Below, one piece after another: positions 61,681 through 64,000 of a stretch of DNA of 64,000 nt. Both the position numbers and the translations under genes were made by a program. The notes beneath the pieces are model-generated. The model had not been told where the DNA came from, searched no databases, and saw only the letters and a program-made list of their open reading frames with translations. Within the stretch, counting starts at the first letter, position 1; each line of letters begins with the position of its first letter. This stretch comes from an uncultured Bacteroides sp. (GTDB lineage Bacteria; Bacteroidota; Bacteroidia; Bacteroidales; Bacteroidaceae), in NCBI GenBank assembly GCA_900553185.1, contig USCT01000007.1, positions 49,156-113,155 of the forward strand. The letters are read 5' to 3'.

Positions 61681-63957
61681 TTACTCCTCTGTATTAAAAG
61701 CACTTTTTTCAATCAAGGTCTGTTCCTTCTCATGCATAATCTGTGCATCGGGTTCCTTATGCATAGGGCCGCGCAACTGTTCCTGAAGGTACTCGAAGAC
61801 GATGAAGAACACCGGTACTACAAACAGCAGGGCCAATGTTCCGATAAGCATACCGCCTACCACACCCGTAGCCAGTGAACTGTTTCCGTTGGCTCCGGCA
61901 CCTGTAGAGAACATCAGCGGAAGCATACCAAATATCATACAGAGTACCGTCATGATAATCGGACGGAAACGTGCCTGTGCAGCCGAGTAGGCCGACGAAA
62001 TGATACCCATACCTGTACGACGACGCTCGATGGCATACTCCGTAATCAGGATAGCCGTCTTAGCCAGCAGACCAATCAGCATGATGGCCCCTGTCTGCAA
62101 ATAAATGTTGTTTTCCAGTCCACCTATACGGGCAAACAGAAAACTACCCATCAATCCAAACGGAACGGAAAGAATAACGGCCAGCGGCACCAGGAAGCTT
62201 TCGTACAGACATGACAGGATCAGGTAAATCAGAACAACGCAAAGCGTATAAATGAAAACCGTCTGTGTACCACCGCTACCAGCTTCCTCACGAGCCATAC
62301 CGCCGTATTCATAACCATAGCCTGACGGAAGTACCTGTTCGGCCACTTCCCGGATAGCCTGCTGAGCCTCACCGGTAGAATAGCCTTCGGCTACATTGAC
62401 ATTCACATTGATGGTATTGTACAGATTGAATCGTTTGGCAATTTCCGGTCCAAGTACAGAACGGAGCGTCACGAACTGACTGACAGGAGCCATTTCATCA
62501 CCGTTACGTACAAACATATTGTCTAAGGCATGCTCATCCAAGCGTGAAGCCGGATCGGCCTGAAGCATTACACGGTATACTTTACCGAACTTGTTGAAAT
62601 TCGATACGTACGAGCCACCGCAATAGGCCCCCACCACATCCAGTACATCGTTCGGACTAATACCGGCACGCTTACATTTGGCGGCATCCACATCGACAGC
62701 AACCTGCGGAAAGTTCATAGCATAAGAACTGTAAGCCATAGCTACCTCCGGACGCTGATTCAGAATACCGATAAACTTATTCACCGAATTATAGAAAGGT
62801 TCCATCTCACCTCCGGTCTTGTCTTCCATATAAAGTTCAATGGCATTACCGGTACCATATCCCGGAATCATAGCCGGCTGGAAACAGAATATCTGCGCTT
62901 CCTTGATGGAACTAAAGCGAGCATTCAGCCGTTTCATCACCGCTTCTACTGTATGTTCGTCTCCCTTTCGTTTATCCCAGTGATACAGACGGATAATGAC
63001 AGTTCCGTAAGAGGTTCCTTGTCCGGACAGCAATCCGTAACCCGTAATACGGGAAAAATGTTCTATCTCCGGCGTTTCCTCCAAAATATCCTGTACCTTA
63101 TCCATTACCTTGTTGGTTTCTGCCAGTGAATTACCCGGAGATGTACTGATATTCACCATCATAGTTCCCTGGTCCTCTTGAGGTACCAGACCGGTCTTAG
63201 TGGTAGTCATCAGGTAAACCAGCAATGCACAAGCGATTCCCAGCGAGGTCCATACCATCCATCGGTGATGAAAAAAGAACATCAACCCTTTCTTGTATTT
63301 ACCCATCATGGCATTGAACGAAGCATTGTAAGCGGTACGGATACGACTGTTCAGGCTACGGGCATTCTGCTTACCGCTTGATGGCCTCATCATCATGGCA
63401 CACAAGGCCGGACAAAGCGTCAAAGCATTCAGACACGAAATGCCTACTGCTACGGCCATGGTTATGCCGAACTGGGTATAAAATACACCAGAGGTTCCTC
63501 CCATGAAAGTAACCGGAATAAATACTGCCATAAAAACAAAAGTACACGAGAGTACCGCCATCGTCACATCGTTCATGGCATCCTTGGTAGCCAGATACGA
63601 CGAACGGTAACCCACATCAAACTTGGCCTGCACAGCCTCTACCACAATAATGGCATCATCCACCACCGTACCAATGGCCAATACCAAAGCAAACAAGGTC
63701 AGGATATTGATACTGAAGCCGGCTACTGACAGAAAAGCAAAAGTGCCTATCAATGAAACAATGATGGAGATGGAAGGAATCAATGTACTTTTGAAATCGT
63801 GCAGGAAGAAATATACTACCAGAATTACCAGAATAATGGCGATAACCAATGTTTCGATTACATTATGAATAGAAGCGAACAAAAAATCATTCACACTCAT
63901 CATCTGGATAAACTCCGTTCCTTCAGGTAATTCCTCGGACATCTCGTCCAAAAGAGT
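61681..63957 (-). pseudogene. RND efflux pump, 3' three quarters only
   Basis: About 758 residues match an AcrB-type pump from the middle of the first periplasmic domain to the C-terminus: LLDEMSEELPEGTEF, GTVVDDAIIVVEAVQAKF (proton-relay Asp pair), GLLAKTAILITEY (Lys). The last native residues are near 63,957. The remaining 43 bases do not continue the pump and hold an in-frame stop (TGA, 63,985-63,987). The N-terminal 290 or so residues, including the first membrane helix, are not here. Either the gene is interrupted just at the edge or the pump is truncated. Confidence 0.75.
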
Positions 63958-64000
63958 AAAGCCAAGCCTTTGTTTTGATTGAAATCAGAATGGAACACAA

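Noticed and set aside
1..64000. tRNA and rRNA genes, including a tRNA target for the island
   Set aside because: No cloverleaf or rRNA sequence was recognised; the island sits in a protein gene. A covariance-model scan was not possible here.

Overview
The window looks like chromosomal DNA of a gut Bacteroidales, probably Bacteroides or Phocaeicola. Many genes are preceded by the Bacteroidetes -7 promoter element TAnnTTTG instead of a strong Shine-Dalgarno. Gene content agrees: lipoprotein-type RND efflux parts, rimP-nusA-infB-cvpA-sufBCDS in one block, a split LysO exporter, and GH3, GH36, GH109 and acetylesterase genes. I cannot fix the species from sequence alone.

Layout. 1-5.7 kb: a complete RND efflux operon (adaptor, pump, outer membrane channel). 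6.1-6.9 kb: two tandem genes encoding an identical secreted PepSY-like protein. 7.0-7.9 kb: LysO-type exporter in two overlapping genes. 8.0-18.5 kb (minus strand): rimP, nusA, infB, cvpA, then sufB, sufC, sufD, sufS. 18.7-22.6 kb: carbohydrate deacetylation genes (CE2-like SGNH esterase, CE7-like esterase, sialate O-acetylesterase). 43.6-50 kb: GH3 glucosidase, GH109-type enzyme, a membrane-anchored AraC regulator and a small outer membrane barrel. 49.9-57.5 kb: proB, a HAD phosphatase, a methyltransferase and the arginine cluster argR-GNAT-argG-argC-argD. 57.8-60 kb: a secreted GH36 alpha-galactosidase. 60.3-64 kb: a second RND system on the minus strand, whose pump gene is cut near the window edge.

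The main event is a 20.5 kb integrative element (about 22,561-43,069) inserted into the sialate O-acetylesterase gene. The 10-bp core CAAGACATAC occurs at both junctions, and joining the flanks at it restores one 476-residue reading frame. Two tandem tyrosine recombinases lie at the right end, next to an HTH gene broken by a TGA codon. GTTACC motifs near both ends look like recombinase arm sites. I see no relaxase or conjugation genes.

The cargo looks like a coordinated defence or stress-response locus. It includes a DprA/SLOG-like protein, an RtcB RNA ligase followed by a frameshifted Fic/Doc gene, three members of one uncharacterised family, a W-rich repeat protein, and an operon of WYL regulator, DEDDh exonuclease, DUF262-DUF1524 (GmrSD-like) protein, second DUF262 protein and metallophosphoesterase. 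Six promoters in three divergent pairs share an element TTYRGCAY set 10-11 bp upstream of a -7 box. That ties the cargo into one apparent regulon and is the strongest candidate for an undescribed system here.
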